DNA of 8,059 nucleotides from contig CAKUFA010000057.1 of the NCBI GenBank assembly GCA_934647165.1, positions 1 through 8,059 of the forward strand, read 5' to 3'. This document shows, piece after piece, positions 1 to 5,827 of the stretch (positions are counted from its first letter, which is position 1; the number at the start of each line of letters is the position of its first letter). This DNA comes from an uncultured Clostridia bacterium. GTDB taxonomy: Bacteria > Bacillota > Clostridia > Christensenellales > Aristaeellaceae. Below the pieces are notes generated by a model that saw only the letters and a list, made by a program, of their open reading frames with translations, was not told where the DNA came from and ran no database searches. The translations under genes and the position numbers were made by a program.

Positions 1-47
1 TGGTACTTGGCTGGAAACGGCCCGGGAGAGTAGGTCGCTGCCGGATC
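1..47 (+). rRNA. rrf: 5S ribosomal RNA, 3' end only
   Basis: The first bases match the conserved 3' third of bacterial 5S rRNA: the segment tggtacttggctgg, a short loop, then cggcccgggagagtaggtcg and the closing ctgccgg. The 5' two thirds lie outside the window, so the rest of an rRNA operon (23S, 16S) is expected further left. The exact mature 3' end cannot be fixed without the 5' end it pairs with; about 45-48 is reasonable. It is followed at once by an intrinsic terminator, which fits a 5S gene ending its operon. Confidence 0.93.
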
Positions 48-54
48 CCATATT

Positions 55-84
55 CCCTCGAACAGAAAGTTCGAGGGGTTTTTT
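55..84 (+). terminator. Intrinsic terminator of the rRNA operon
   Basis: A perfect 9-bp stem, ccctcgaac (55-63) with gttcgaggg (69-77), encloses a 5-base loop agaaa and is followed by G and six T (79-84). This is a textbook rho-independent terminator placed directly after the 5S rRNA. The roughly 120 bases that follow (85-206) show no gene that I can support. Confidence 0.93.
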
Positions 85-206
85 GTGTCTCTCGGCGTGG
101 TCCCGGAAACACGGAGGATGAACGCAGGCGGTGCCAAGGGCTTTTTTCCCCTTGCCTTTCGGGAGAAAAGGGGAGCCTATGTGGACGCTCTTTGACAAGC
201 GTGCAG

Positions 207-263
207 CAAAAAGAAAGCGGACAAGCAATCGCGAGGGTTAAACCTCGCAACTGTTTGTCCGCT
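207..263 (-). terminator. Intrinsic terminator of the secreted-protein gene
   Basis: Read on the minus strand, an outer stem (255-263 with 216-224, 9 bp, containing cggacaa) and an inner stem (243-248 with 231-236, gcgagg/cctcgc) form a long imperfect hairpin. It is followed by TTCTTTTTG (215-207). It lies 23 bases beyond the stop codon of the minus-strand gene at 287-1120 and faces the rRNA terminator, so the two transcription units are insulated from each other. Confidence 0.8.
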
Positions 264-286
264 GCATGGGGCTGGAGGGAGGAAAA

Positions 287-1120
287 TTACCCGACGGCCT
301 CGTTGGTGGTTTCGGTTTGCATACGCTTCCATATATCATCTTGCCCTGAAAGCGTTATAGCGGGAGATGCGGGTACATTCTGTGGATCGAAGGAGACGCT
401 CATGTTCACGAATACAGCTGCATAGGTTGCGTCGCCTAGGTCAATGGGGAAATCCAGCCCGCCGGTTATGCCAGAAAAACGTTTTGTGCCAAGTGCCTGG
501 GCGGAAAGTGCGTTGGTGGCAATATACACGGTTGCACTGTCAATGCTGCCGTCAATACCATCATCAATCCATGCACTCACAGTCAGGTAACCACCAGAGA
601 CGCTCAGCTGTGCCTTGCCAAGCGTGTAGGCGCCGCTGGCGTGAATGGGAACGAATAGCTCTCCGCCTTCAAGAGCCTGGACATCCACCAGCGTTACCGA
701 ACGCCAAGTGTTGGAACCATTCAGCGCGGACAACGGATAACCAACGGTGCATGCCGCATTGTCTGTCAGCCGCCCCATTGTTCGTGTGATCGTAAAAGCA
801 TAGGAGCGGTCGCCGATTACCAGCGAAACCTGATAATCACAGGAGCTTCCGTTCAGGCGAAGGTAAATATCCTCAGTGCGGAAGGGAGCATCGCAGATGC
901 CATAATCTCGCTGATAAACACATTCGCCTGTTGGCCCGGTGATGGTCAACAGAACTTGCTCGCTGCCTTGCACGAAACAATCTATATTGATATAGCTGCA
1001 AGCTGTGTTGATGCTGCTGACAGAGGATGGATCGCCGATAGAACAAGTATCCTCCGCCAGTGCGAGCGGGATAAAAAGTGTGAGCAACAGGCACAGAAGT
1101 ACCAGAAAGCAGCGTTTCAC
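287..1120 (-). CDS. Secreted cysteine-containing protein of unknown function
   Basis: This encodes 277 residues starting from GTG at 1120. That start is chosen because GGAGGTGA lies 7 bases upstream and because it gives a clean signal peptide: Lys2-Arg3, a leucine-rich hydrophobic core to about residue 19, then Ala-Leu-Ala (20-22) before Glu-Asp. A longer frame upstream has no comparable ribosome site and would bury the signal peptide. There is no lipobox Cys at the cleavage site, so I expect a released or surface-retained protein rather than a lipoprotein. The mature N-terminal half has seven cysteines (26, 41, 48, 67, 76, 94, 124), while residues 125-277 have none and look beta-rich (alternating hydrophobic, Gly/Ser/Thr-rich). 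I see no enzyme motif, membrane anchor or sortase signal and do not recognise the family. It is divergent from the AraC-family gene at 1409, which may control it; that link is inference. Confidence 0.8.
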   Translation of the reverse strand: MKRCFLVLLCLLLTLFIPLALAEDTCSIGDPSSVSSINTACSYINIDCFVQGSEQVLLTITGPTGECVYQRDYGICDAPFRTEDIYLRLNGSSCDYQVSLVIGDRSYAFTITRTMGRLTDNAACTVGYPLSALNGSNTWRSVTLVDVQALEGGELFVPIHASGAYTLGKAQLSVSGGYLTVSAWIDDGIDGSIDSATVYIATNALSAQALGTKRFSGITGGLDFPIDLGDATYAAVFVNMSVSFDPQNVPASPAITLSGQDDIWKRMQTETTNEAVG

Positions 1121-1127
1121 GCCGCAG

Positions 1128-1135
1128 TCACCTCC
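1128..1135 (-). promoter_or_regulatory. Ribosome binding site fixing a GTG start
   Basis: On the minus strand GGAGGTGA lies 7 bases before the GTG at 1120. It is close to a full anti-16S match and decides the start of the secreted-protein gene over the upstream in-frame codon at 1261. Confidence 0.85.
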
Positions 1136-1231
1136 ATCAATAACCTTGCAAACATAAAAACGAAACGTGGCAAAGGTTTCATCCGTCCATTTGGTGTTAT
1201 CGCTGATAAGATTCGCAATTGTTACAAAACC

Positions 1232-1261
1232 AGTATAGCAAATGAAGCGGCATTTTCGCAA
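1232..1261 (-). promoter_or_regulatory. Predicted sigma-A promoter of the secreted-protein gene
   Basis: On the minus strand TTGCGA (1261-1256) is followed after 18 bases by TATACT (1237-1232), and TGC directly before the -10 gives an extended -10 element. Transcription would start near 1225, leaving a leader of about 105 bases. A weaker alternative -10 (TATTAA, 1276-1271) lies slightly upstream. Confidence 0.6.
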
Positions 1262-1334
1262 GCATGATTTTTAATAGCTTATGCATGTTTTGCAGAAAAT
1301 TGGGGAAAAGTGTGGGAGAAAACAGGCGAAGCAC

Positions 1335-1363
1335 TTGACATTGCCAATAATGGTATGTATAAT
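1335..1363 (+). promoter_or_regulatory. Perfect-consensus sigma-A promoter of the AraC-family gene
   Basis: TTGACA (1335-1340), a 17-base spacer and TATAAT (1358-1363) match the housekeeping consensus in every position. Transcription should start near 1370, giving a leader of about 40 bases. It is divergent from the predicted promoter at 1232-1261, with the two -35 boxes about 73 bases apart. An inverted repeat overlaps the -10 (see 1345-1374). Confidence 0.88.
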
Positions 1364-1374
1364 GGACATTATTG
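1345..1374. promoter_or_regulatory. Inverted repeat over the -10 box, candidate operator
   Basis: The arms caataatg (1345-1352) and cattattg (1367-1374) are perfect 8-base reverse complements with 14 bases between them. The TATAAT box sits inside the gap and the second arm covers the expected transcription start. A protein bound here would block this very strong promoter, so an operator for autorepression or for another regulator is plausible. The sequence alone does not say which protein binds. Confidence 0.45.
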
Positions 1375-1408
1375 AAATTGTCTTTTCAGGTGGAAGGAGT
1401 GCGTGTCC

Positions 1409-2317
1409 ATGGAGTCCTATCTGTTTCGGAATTTGGAAGCGGAGCCGGATACACTGGTCGTAGAAGGTTGGCATCATCCGGGAAGCCTCACGCGCACCAG
1501 CGGCGCATGGATTCACGCGGCTGGCAGCGCCATGCTTGAACCGGGGGATTATGAAATTAAGCCCCACGATCAATGGGTCTGGTTTGCAGTGGAAGAGGGG
1601 GAAACTGATCTGACCTGGCAGGACAGCGTGCTGAATCTCAAGGAGGAGCAGACCTGCTTTCTGCCGGCTGGGGAAAAGAGCACATTCCTCCATTGCACCT
1701 CACAGGCGCGGTGCCTGTGGATTGCGCTGGAGGGCCCGCTCGCGCCCATGGTGGTACGTAAAATGGGCGCTTTGCTGCACATGCCCCTCAAACAGGGAGC
1801 TTTGCCGAGCCAGATGTATTTGGCTAAGCAGATTGTGCAGGTGATGGTACGCCACAGCGGCACTTCCGATGCTACCTATCAGCTTCAGCATCTGATGTAT
1901 GGCATGCTTGCCAGCCATTGGGGTCAGCCTGTGGCTATGGACGCTATGCTTTCCCACGAGATTGCCAAGGTGGTTGATACCCTGCGCGCCAATAAATATA
2001 AGGATAATTTTTCCCTGGCAGAGATGGCGGCCATCTCCCGGATGCCCATGGAGACTTTCCGCAAGCGGTTTGTGAGCGAGGTTGGTATGCCGCCGCTGAG
2101 CTATGTGCTGCACTGCAAAATGGAACGCGCCAAGGAATTGCTGCGTGAGCAGGATTACACGGTTCGGCAGGCAGGCATAGAGGTTGGTATGCAGGATCCT
2201 TATCATTTCTCCAAGCAATTCAAAAACATTGTGGGTATTAGCCCATCAGCGTTCATGAAACAGGCGGCTCAACCGGATGCGACCATCCGCCGCCACAGCG
2301 TGGAAAAAAAGAAATAA
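1409..2317 (+). CDS. AraC-family transcriptional regulator
   Basis: This encodes 302 residues from ATG 1409. AAGGAG at 1394-1399 is 9 bases from this ATG but only 3 from the in-frame GTG at 1403, so ATG is preferred; the GTG start would add two residues. Residues 1-110 resemble the cupin-like sensor half of AraC proteins (short beta-strand segments, a Pro-Gly turn near 45, Leu-Pro-Ala-Gly near 85-88), which probably binds a small ligand I cannot identify. The C-terminal AraC/XylS DNA-binding domain is clear: first helix-turn-helix about 200-221 (FSLAEMAAISRM then TFRKRF), second about 251-272, and the family signature VGMQDPYHFSKQFKNIVGIS at 259-278. It is followed by the transglutaminase-like gene on the same strand after 87 bases and is divergent from the secreted-protein gene, so both neighbours are candidate targets (inference). 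The C-terminus ends in a basic tail. Confidence 0.92.
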   Translation: MESYLFRNLEAEPDTLVVEGWHHPGSLTRTSGAWIHAAGSAMLEPGDYEIKPHDQWVWFAVEEGETDLTWQDSVLNLKEEQTCFLPAGEKSTFLHCTSQARCLWIALEGPLAPMVVRKMGALLHMPLKQGALPSQMYLAKQIVQVMVRHSGTSDATYQLQHLMYGMLASHWGQPVAMDAMLSHEIAKVVDTLRANKYKDNFSLAEMAAISRMPMETFRKRFVSEVGMPPLSYVLHCKMERAKELLREQDYTVRQAGIEVGMQDPYHFSKQFKNIVGISPSAFMKQAAQPDATIRRHSVEKKK

Positions 2318-2333
2318 GCATAGGCCAATCCAA

Positions 2334-2375
2334 CGCGAGGGAGATGCTCTAAACAGATAGAAGCTTTTCCTCGCG
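2334..2375 (+). other. RNA hairpin between the regulator and transglutaminase genes
   Basis: Bases 2334-2344 can pair with 2365-2375 as RNA over 11 contiguous pairs: cgcgagg with cctcgcg, then four more pairs including two G-U. The loop is 20 bases. No proper T-run follows, so it is not a convincing terminator. It may be a partial attenuator, an mRNA processing or stability element, or chance. The ribosome site of the next gene (aaaggag, 2392-2398) lies outside the stem. Confidence 0.4.
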
Positions 2376-2404
2376 CTATGTTTAAGACAACAAAGGAGTA
2401 TTGA

Positions 2405-3763
2405 ATGAAGATGGATGCTATGGTTCGCTCCCAGTCTGTGCCGTTGCCGGAGGAAATCCTGAAACGAAAATGGACAGGGGATTTGGAAGGCGCCGTCCGT
2501 GCCATTGACGCACGGCTTGCATGCAATCTGCCACAAATGCTGCGTGATCGCCTGATGTGTGAGAAGGAGCGCATACGCCGTTTGCCGACCCAGTATCCGT
2601 GGAACCGTACGCAGGCAATGGCCAAGCTGCGCGAACTGGCAGGAGATGTGACCGATGAACAGTTTGACAGCCTGGAAGATGCAGGGGGTGTGGACTTCAT
2701 TTATCTCCATGGGGAAAAGCGTTATTTTGTCCGCTTCCACCGCTCATTGATGAAACTGCCGCAATTTGCCGGCCGGCATCCTGAAAACGCATGGCTGGAT
2801 CCGATGATTGACACAATCAGGCGCGAGGGGCGGCTTGCGCGTCGAATCACCATCGAAAGCAGCCTGACACTTGTTCCGCAAGCATTTCAACCAGGGGAAT
2901 ACCTTGCCCAACTGCCATTTCCCATGGAAAGCGATCAGCAACGGCAAACAGAGCTGCTGACCGGTGATCCGGACGGAGTGGCAAGCGCCGATGCACCGGC
3001 TCGCGCGGCATGGTGGCGCAGACATTTGACGCAGTGGCAGGATTTCCGTATGAGCTATCGCTATGTGTCCGAAATTCGCTATGCCGACCCGCTTCATGTC
3101 CCTGCACCTGCGCAGGCCTTGTATCCAGCGGCTGCGCCTGTTTCACCCGATGATCTTGCAGAGGAAGCGCCTTTCCTGCGCTTTACACCCTATCTGCGCG
3201 CGCTGGCAGCACACGTGACGGAGGCGGAAACGGAACCTGTGCGCAAGGCCTGGAAGATTTATGAGTTTGTGACGACTCGCGTGCAGTATTCGTTTGTTCG
3301 CGATTATTTTCAGATAGATGACTTGGGTGAATTTTGTGCCGTCAATCTGCGGGGAGATTGTGGATTGCAAGCACTGCTGTTCATTCTTTTGTGCCGAATC
3401 AGCAGCATACCTGCACGTTGGCAAAGCGGATTGAGTATGGATACTGACTATGTTGGCTGCCATGATTGGGCGCAATTCTACCTTGATGGATGGGGGTGGC
3501 TATTTGCTGACCCGAGCTATGGCGGCAGTGCATGGCGGAATGGTGCGACAAAGCGGCATGAGTTCTACTTTGGGAACATTGAGCCCATGCGAATGGCAGC
3601 GAATCGAAGGTTTGAAGCCGCTTTGCCGCGGGAGATGGATAAATTACGGGTGGATCCGTATGACAATCAGGCGGGAGAATTGGAGAGAATCGGAGAGGGG
3701 GAAGCATTTACAGGACGGGAATTGGATAATGATTTGAAGATGATAGCATGTGAGGATCTGTGA
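2405..3763 (+). CDS. Cytoplasmic transglutaminase-like (papain-fold) protein
   Basis: This encodes 452 residues from ATG 2405, with AAAGGAG 6 bases upstream. There is no signal peptide or membrane segment, so it should act in the cytoplasm. The C-terminal part carries a transglutaminase-like core with the expected triad in order: Cys319 in RGDCGLQALLF, His353 in CHDWAQFYLDGWGW, and Asp369 in LFADPSYGG. In this fold the Cys-His-Asp set serves proteolysis, deamidation or acyl transfer, and which applies here cannot be told. Residues 1-260 are a helical and charged N-terminal region (for example REL near 76-78 and the segment DFIYLHGEKRYFVRF, 97-111) that I recognise only as typical of such bacterial proteins. 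Its position after the AraC-family gene suggests co-transcription from the promoter at 1335; no separate promoter is evident in the 87-base gap. The hairpin-repeat array starts 15 bases after the stop. Confidence 0.85.
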   Translation: MKMDAMVRSQSVPLPEEILKRKWTGDLEGAVRAIDARLACNLPQMLRDRLMCEKERIRRLPTQYPWNRTQAMAKLRELAGDVTDEQFDSLEDAGGVDFIYLHGEKRYFVRFHRSLMKLPQFAGRHPENAWLDPMIDTIRREGRLARRITIESSLTLVPQAFQPGEYLAQLPFPMESDQQRQTELLTGDPDGVASADAPARAAWWRRHLTQWQDFRMSYRYVSEIRYADPLHVPAPAQALYPAAAPVSPDDLAEEAPFLRFTPYLRALAAHVTEAETEPVRKAWKIYEFVTTRVQYSFVRDYFQIDDLGEFCAVNLRGDCGLQALLFILLCRISSIPARWQSGLSMDTDYVGCHDWAQFYLDGWGWLFADPSYGGSAWRNGATKRHEFYFGNIEPMRMAANRRFEAALPREMDKLRVDPYDNQAGELERIGEGEAFTGRELDNDLKMIACEDL

Positions 3764-3793
3764 GGAAAATAGATCGGTCTAAGGAGCTTTAGA

Positions 3794-3934
3794 ATGGGTT
3801 TCGAAAGGGACGAAGTCCCTTCGCAGGTCAAGGGCAGCGCCCTTGTGGGTCTGGGCAAAGCCCAGATACCCTGCATGCAATTTTTCAGCCGAAGGCTGAA
3901 AAGAGCACGCCCAACACCCTAAGGGACCCCCTAA
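3794..3934 (+). repeat. Four-hairpin repeat, copy 1 (141 bases with linker)
   Basis: H1 is at 3805-3821, H2 at 3829-3845, H3 at 3850-3866 and H4 at 3882-3902. H4 is the long variant with cagcc/ggctg arms, one A-T pair more than copies 2 and 4. All four stems are perfectly paired. The linker after H4 (3904-3934) differs from that of copy 2. Confidence 0.9.
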
Positions 3935-4068
3935 ATGGGTTTCGAAAGGGACGAAGTCCCTTCGCGGGTCAAGGGCAGCGCCCTTGTAGGTCTGGGCAAA
4001 GCCCAGAACGACGCACGCAATTTTCGCCGAAGGCGAAAGAGCGCAAAATCCAGCCAAAGTACCTCCGC
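3935..4068 (+). repeat. Four-hairpin repeat, copy 2 (134 bases with linker)
   Basis: H1 is at 3946-3962, H2 at 3970-3986, H3 at 3991-4007 and H4 at 4022-4038, all perfectly paired. H4 is the short variant (cgcc/ggcg). By eye it differs from copy 4 at 7906-8039 at only five of 134 positions, linker included. Confidence 0.92.
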
Positions 4069-4199
4069 ATGGGTTTCGAAAGGGACGAAGTCCCTTCGCA
4101 GGTCAGGGGCAGCGCCCTTGTGGGACTGTGCAAAGCCCAGAACACCTGCATGCAATTTTTCAGCCGAAGGCGAAAGCGTAAAGTGCCCGACTAAGGAGC
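4069..4199 (+). repeat. Four-hairpin repeat, copy 3 (degenerate)
   Basis: H1 is at 4080-4096 (perfect). H2 is at 4104-4120, with one A-to-G change that keeps a G-U pair. H3 is at 4126-4140, with one T-C mismatch. H4 is at 4158-4175, where the left arm is of the copy 1 type (cagcc) but the right arm is of the copy 2 type (ggcg), leaving a bulged A. The tail 4177-4199 is not like the copy 2 linker. It looks like a decaying or recombinant unit at the array end. Confidence 0.85.
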
Positions 4200-4239
4200 C
4201 GCCAAATAGAATCCGGAAGAACATGAGCAAAAAATCGAG

Positions 4240-4308
4240 TAAATATCAGATGCTATGGAAAAACGCTACAGGCTTGTGCGCCCGTAGCGTTTATTTTCCT
4301 GATATTTA
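4240..4308. terminator. Nested inverted repeat, probable bidirectional terminator
   Basis: An inner perfect 9-bp stem, aaacgctac (4261-4269) with gtagcgttt (4284-4292), lies inside an outer perfect 10-bp repeat, taaatatcag (4240-4249) with ctgatattta (4299-4308). On the + strand the inner stem runs into tttatttt; on the minus strand it runs into five T then CC. It lies between two convergent genes: the transglutaminase gene with its repeat array from the left, and the MATE gene ending at 4332 from the right. It could end transcription from both sides. Confidence 0.8.
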
Positions 4309-4331
4309 GCAACTATAAACCGATTTGCAGC

Positions 4332-5690
4332 TCAGGTCGCAGAGACAATTTCTTTCTCCAGTAGACGCATTCTGTGATAATAGCCCCAGATCAGCAGTAC
4401 CGCTGCACCCAGCCATGCAAAAATTTCTGCAAGATAAATTCCCCATTCGCCAAGCAAATTCGGCAGAATGAAGGCGGATAATACCCGCATGATCAGTTCC
4501 ACCAGGCCGGAGAGCATGGGCACAAACGTGTCGCCAACGCCTTGTAGGGTGGAACGATAAACAAATAGCAGATAAAGCGTGAACAACGAAGAGCTCATCA
4601 CAGCCAGAAAACGGTAACCGAATGTCAGCACCTGATCGACAATGGCGGGATCATCATCTACGAATAGCTGCAATAGCGGCTTGCCCCAAAGCAGCATCAC
4701 ACCGCCGACCAGAAAGGCCAACAGTACGCCAAGCTGTGCCGAACGGCGGAGACCAAGCTTCACGCGGTCAAGTCGCCCTGCGCCAAGATTTTGCCCGGCA
4801 AAGGTGCCCACAGCACTGCCCAATGAGTTGCCGCCGAGTTCAATCAGTCCCTGAAGACGGGAGGCAGCGCTGTAACCGGCCATGAAGATGAATCCCTGCG
4901 CATTCACGACGCCTTGCAGTACCAGCCCGCCGATAGAAATAATCATGTTCTGAAAGGCTACTGGTAGCCCAAGCACCATCAGGCGCTTCATTTCCGGCAA
5001 GTCGGGACGCACATCTTTAGAATGCAGATGCATCATGGGCAGTTTCAAGGCTGCGACAAGGCAAATGATGAAGGAAATGCCCTGACCTGCAATGGTGGCC
5101 ACTGCAACACCCTCCACACCCCAACGGAAGGTGGCCACGAACAGTACGTCCAGCACAATATTGCTGACAGCGGCGCAAACCATGGCAATCAGCGGCGTGC
5201 GGCTGTCCCCAACAGAACGCAGAAAGCCGGAAAACAGGTTGAAGCCCATCACGAGCGGAATGCCGCCGAAAATGATGCGCAGATAGTCTTCTGTGAGCGA
5301 AAAGGTGTCAGCAGGGGTGTTCAGCAAGTGCAGAATCGGCGTTAAGAAGAGCTGGGAAATGATCTCCAACACCACCACAACAGCTGCTGCAAGCAGGAGG
5401 CTCTGCCCGGCGGCAAGGCGCAGGCCGGACACATCATGTGCGCCGAAGCGCTGCGCAATCAGGATGGAGAAACCCTGCGCAAGCCCCATGGCCAAGGATA
5501 GAACTGCCCAGTCCAACCAGCCGGCGGAAGAAACAGCAGCCAGTGCCGTCACGCCCTCTATGCGGCCCACCACTAGTGTGTCCACCAAATTGTACATCTG
5601 TTGGAAAAGATTGCCTGCGATGATTGGCAGAGCAAAGAGGATAATCAGCTTTGCCGGGCTGCCGACGGTCATATCCTTTGTCCGTGCCAT
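4332..5690 (-). CDS. MATE-family multidrug/cation efflux transporter
   Basis: This encodes 452 residues, the usual MATE length, from ATG 5690. AAGGAGG lies 5 bases upstream, so this ATG is preferred over the in-frame GTG at 5711, which would start upstream of the ribosome site. The sequence is strongly hydrophobic with about twelve membrane segments in two homologous halves. Typical positions are the N-terminal VGSPAKLIILFALPIIAGNL (9-28) and FQQMYNLVDTLVVGR (29-43), the inter-helix segment AQRFGAHD (79-86), GFLRSVGDSRTPL (155-167), and AGQNLGAGRLDRV (298-310) and GVGDTFVPMLSG (384-395) in the second half. MATE proteins export organic cations or drugs across the cytoplasmic membrane, driven by Na+ or H+; substrate and coupling ion cannot be read here. 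It lies downstream of alaS on the same strand but a terminator-like hairpin stands between them. No clear promoter of its own is visible. Confidence 0.93.
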   Translation of the reverse strand: MARTKDMTVGSPAKLIILFALPIIAGNLFQQMYNLVDTLVVGRIEGVTALAAVSSAGWLDWAVLSLAMGLAQGFSILIAQRFGAHDVSGLRLAAGQSLLLAAAVVVVLEIISQLFLTPILHLLNTPADTFSLTEDYLRIIFGGIPLVMGFNLFSGFLRSVGDSRTPLIAMVCAAVSNIVLDVLFVATFRWGVEGVAVATIAGQGISFIICLVAALKLPMMHLHSKDVRPDLPEMKRLMVLGLPVAFQNMIISIGGLVLQGVVNAQGFIFMAGYSAASRLQGLIELGGNSLGSAVGTFAGQNLGAGRLDRVKLGLRRSAQLGVLLAFLVGGVMLLWGKPLLQLFVDDDPAIVDQVLTFGYRFLAVMSSSLFTLYLLFVYRSTLQGVGDTFVPMLSGLVELIMRVLSAFILPNLLGEWGIYLAEIFAWLGAAVLLIWGYYHRMRLLEKEIVSAT

Positions 5691-5695
5691 GGGTG

Positions 5696-5702
5696 CCTCC
5701 TT
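5696..5702 (-). promoter_or_regulatory. Ribosome binding site of the MATE gene
   Basis: AAGGAGG on the minus strand lies 5 bases before ATG 5690. It sits inside the longer frame that begins with GTG at 5711, which rules that longer start out as the main one. Confidence 0.85.
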
Positions 5703-5722
5703 TTTGCGCACATTCGTTCAGA

Positions 5723-5781
5723 TAAAGAAAAGGGCAAGCAGCGACGTAGCCATGAAACAGGTCGTACCGTGCTGCTTGTCC
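5723..5781 (-). terminator. Terminator-like hairpin between alaS and the MATE gene
   Basis: On the minus strand the arms 5781-5771 and 5742-5732 (ggacaagcagc with gctgcttgccc) pair over 11 positions with one A-C mismatch. The loop is 28 bases and can itself fold further. TTTTCTTTA follows (5731-5723). It starts 47 bases after the alaS stop, so it probably ends most alaS transcripts. The long loop makes it less ideal than the other terminators here. Confidence 0.65.
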
Positions 5782-5827
5782 GCGTTTATTCATGATAAAA
5801 ACTCTTTGGATGAAACCGGAAGGCGCT

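Larger units (their letters stand above)
3779..4199 (+). repeat. Array of three four-hairpin repeat units
   Basis: This occupies most of the 568-base gap between the transglutaminase and MATE genes. Three tandem copies begin at 3794, 3935 and 4069 (steps of 141 and 134 bases). Each begins atgggtttcgaaaggg and carries four hairpins in fixed order, each with a three-base loop closed by a C-G pair: H1 aagggac-gaa-gtccctt, H2 caagggc-agc-gcccttg, H3 tctgggc-aaa-gcccaga, H4 tttcgcc-gaa-ggcgaaa or a variant. The steps are not both multiples of three and the translated frames differ between copies, so open frames here are not genes. The word ctaaggagc appears at 3779-3787 and 4191-4199, with a near match (ctaagggac) at 3919-3927. 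It is therefore more likely part of the unit linker than a target-site duplication. Confidence 0.93.

Noticed and set aside
118..195. Small 25-codon frame starting at ATG 118
   Set aside because: The ribosome-like ggagg abuts the ATG with no spacing, the product has no features, and it lies between two terminators without a promoter.
1121..1261. N-terminal extension of the secreted protein to 1261
   Set aside because: The start at 1261 overlaps the predicted -35 box and has no ribosome site; GTG 1120 has a strong one and yields a proper signal peptide.
2334..2375. Terminator between the AraC-family and transglutaminase genes
   Set aside because: The hairpin is good but is followed by ctatgttt rather than a T-run, so I list it only as an RNA hairpin.
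3794..4199. CRISPR array
   Set aside because: The units are about 134-141 bases and near-identical through most of their length, with no short constant repeat plus unique spacers, and no cas genes are present.
3779..4199. Nine-base target-site duplication (ctaaggagc) flanking the array
   Set aside because: A near match also lies between copies 1 and 2 with the unit period, so it is more simply part of the repeat linker.
3779..4309. Open frames on both strands across the repeat array (for example 3935-4309 plus, 3779-4057 and 3931-4230 minus)
   Set aside because: They are translations of the hairpin repeat. The 141- and 134-base steps shift the frame from copy to copy, no ribosome sites fit, and the conserved feature is base pairing.
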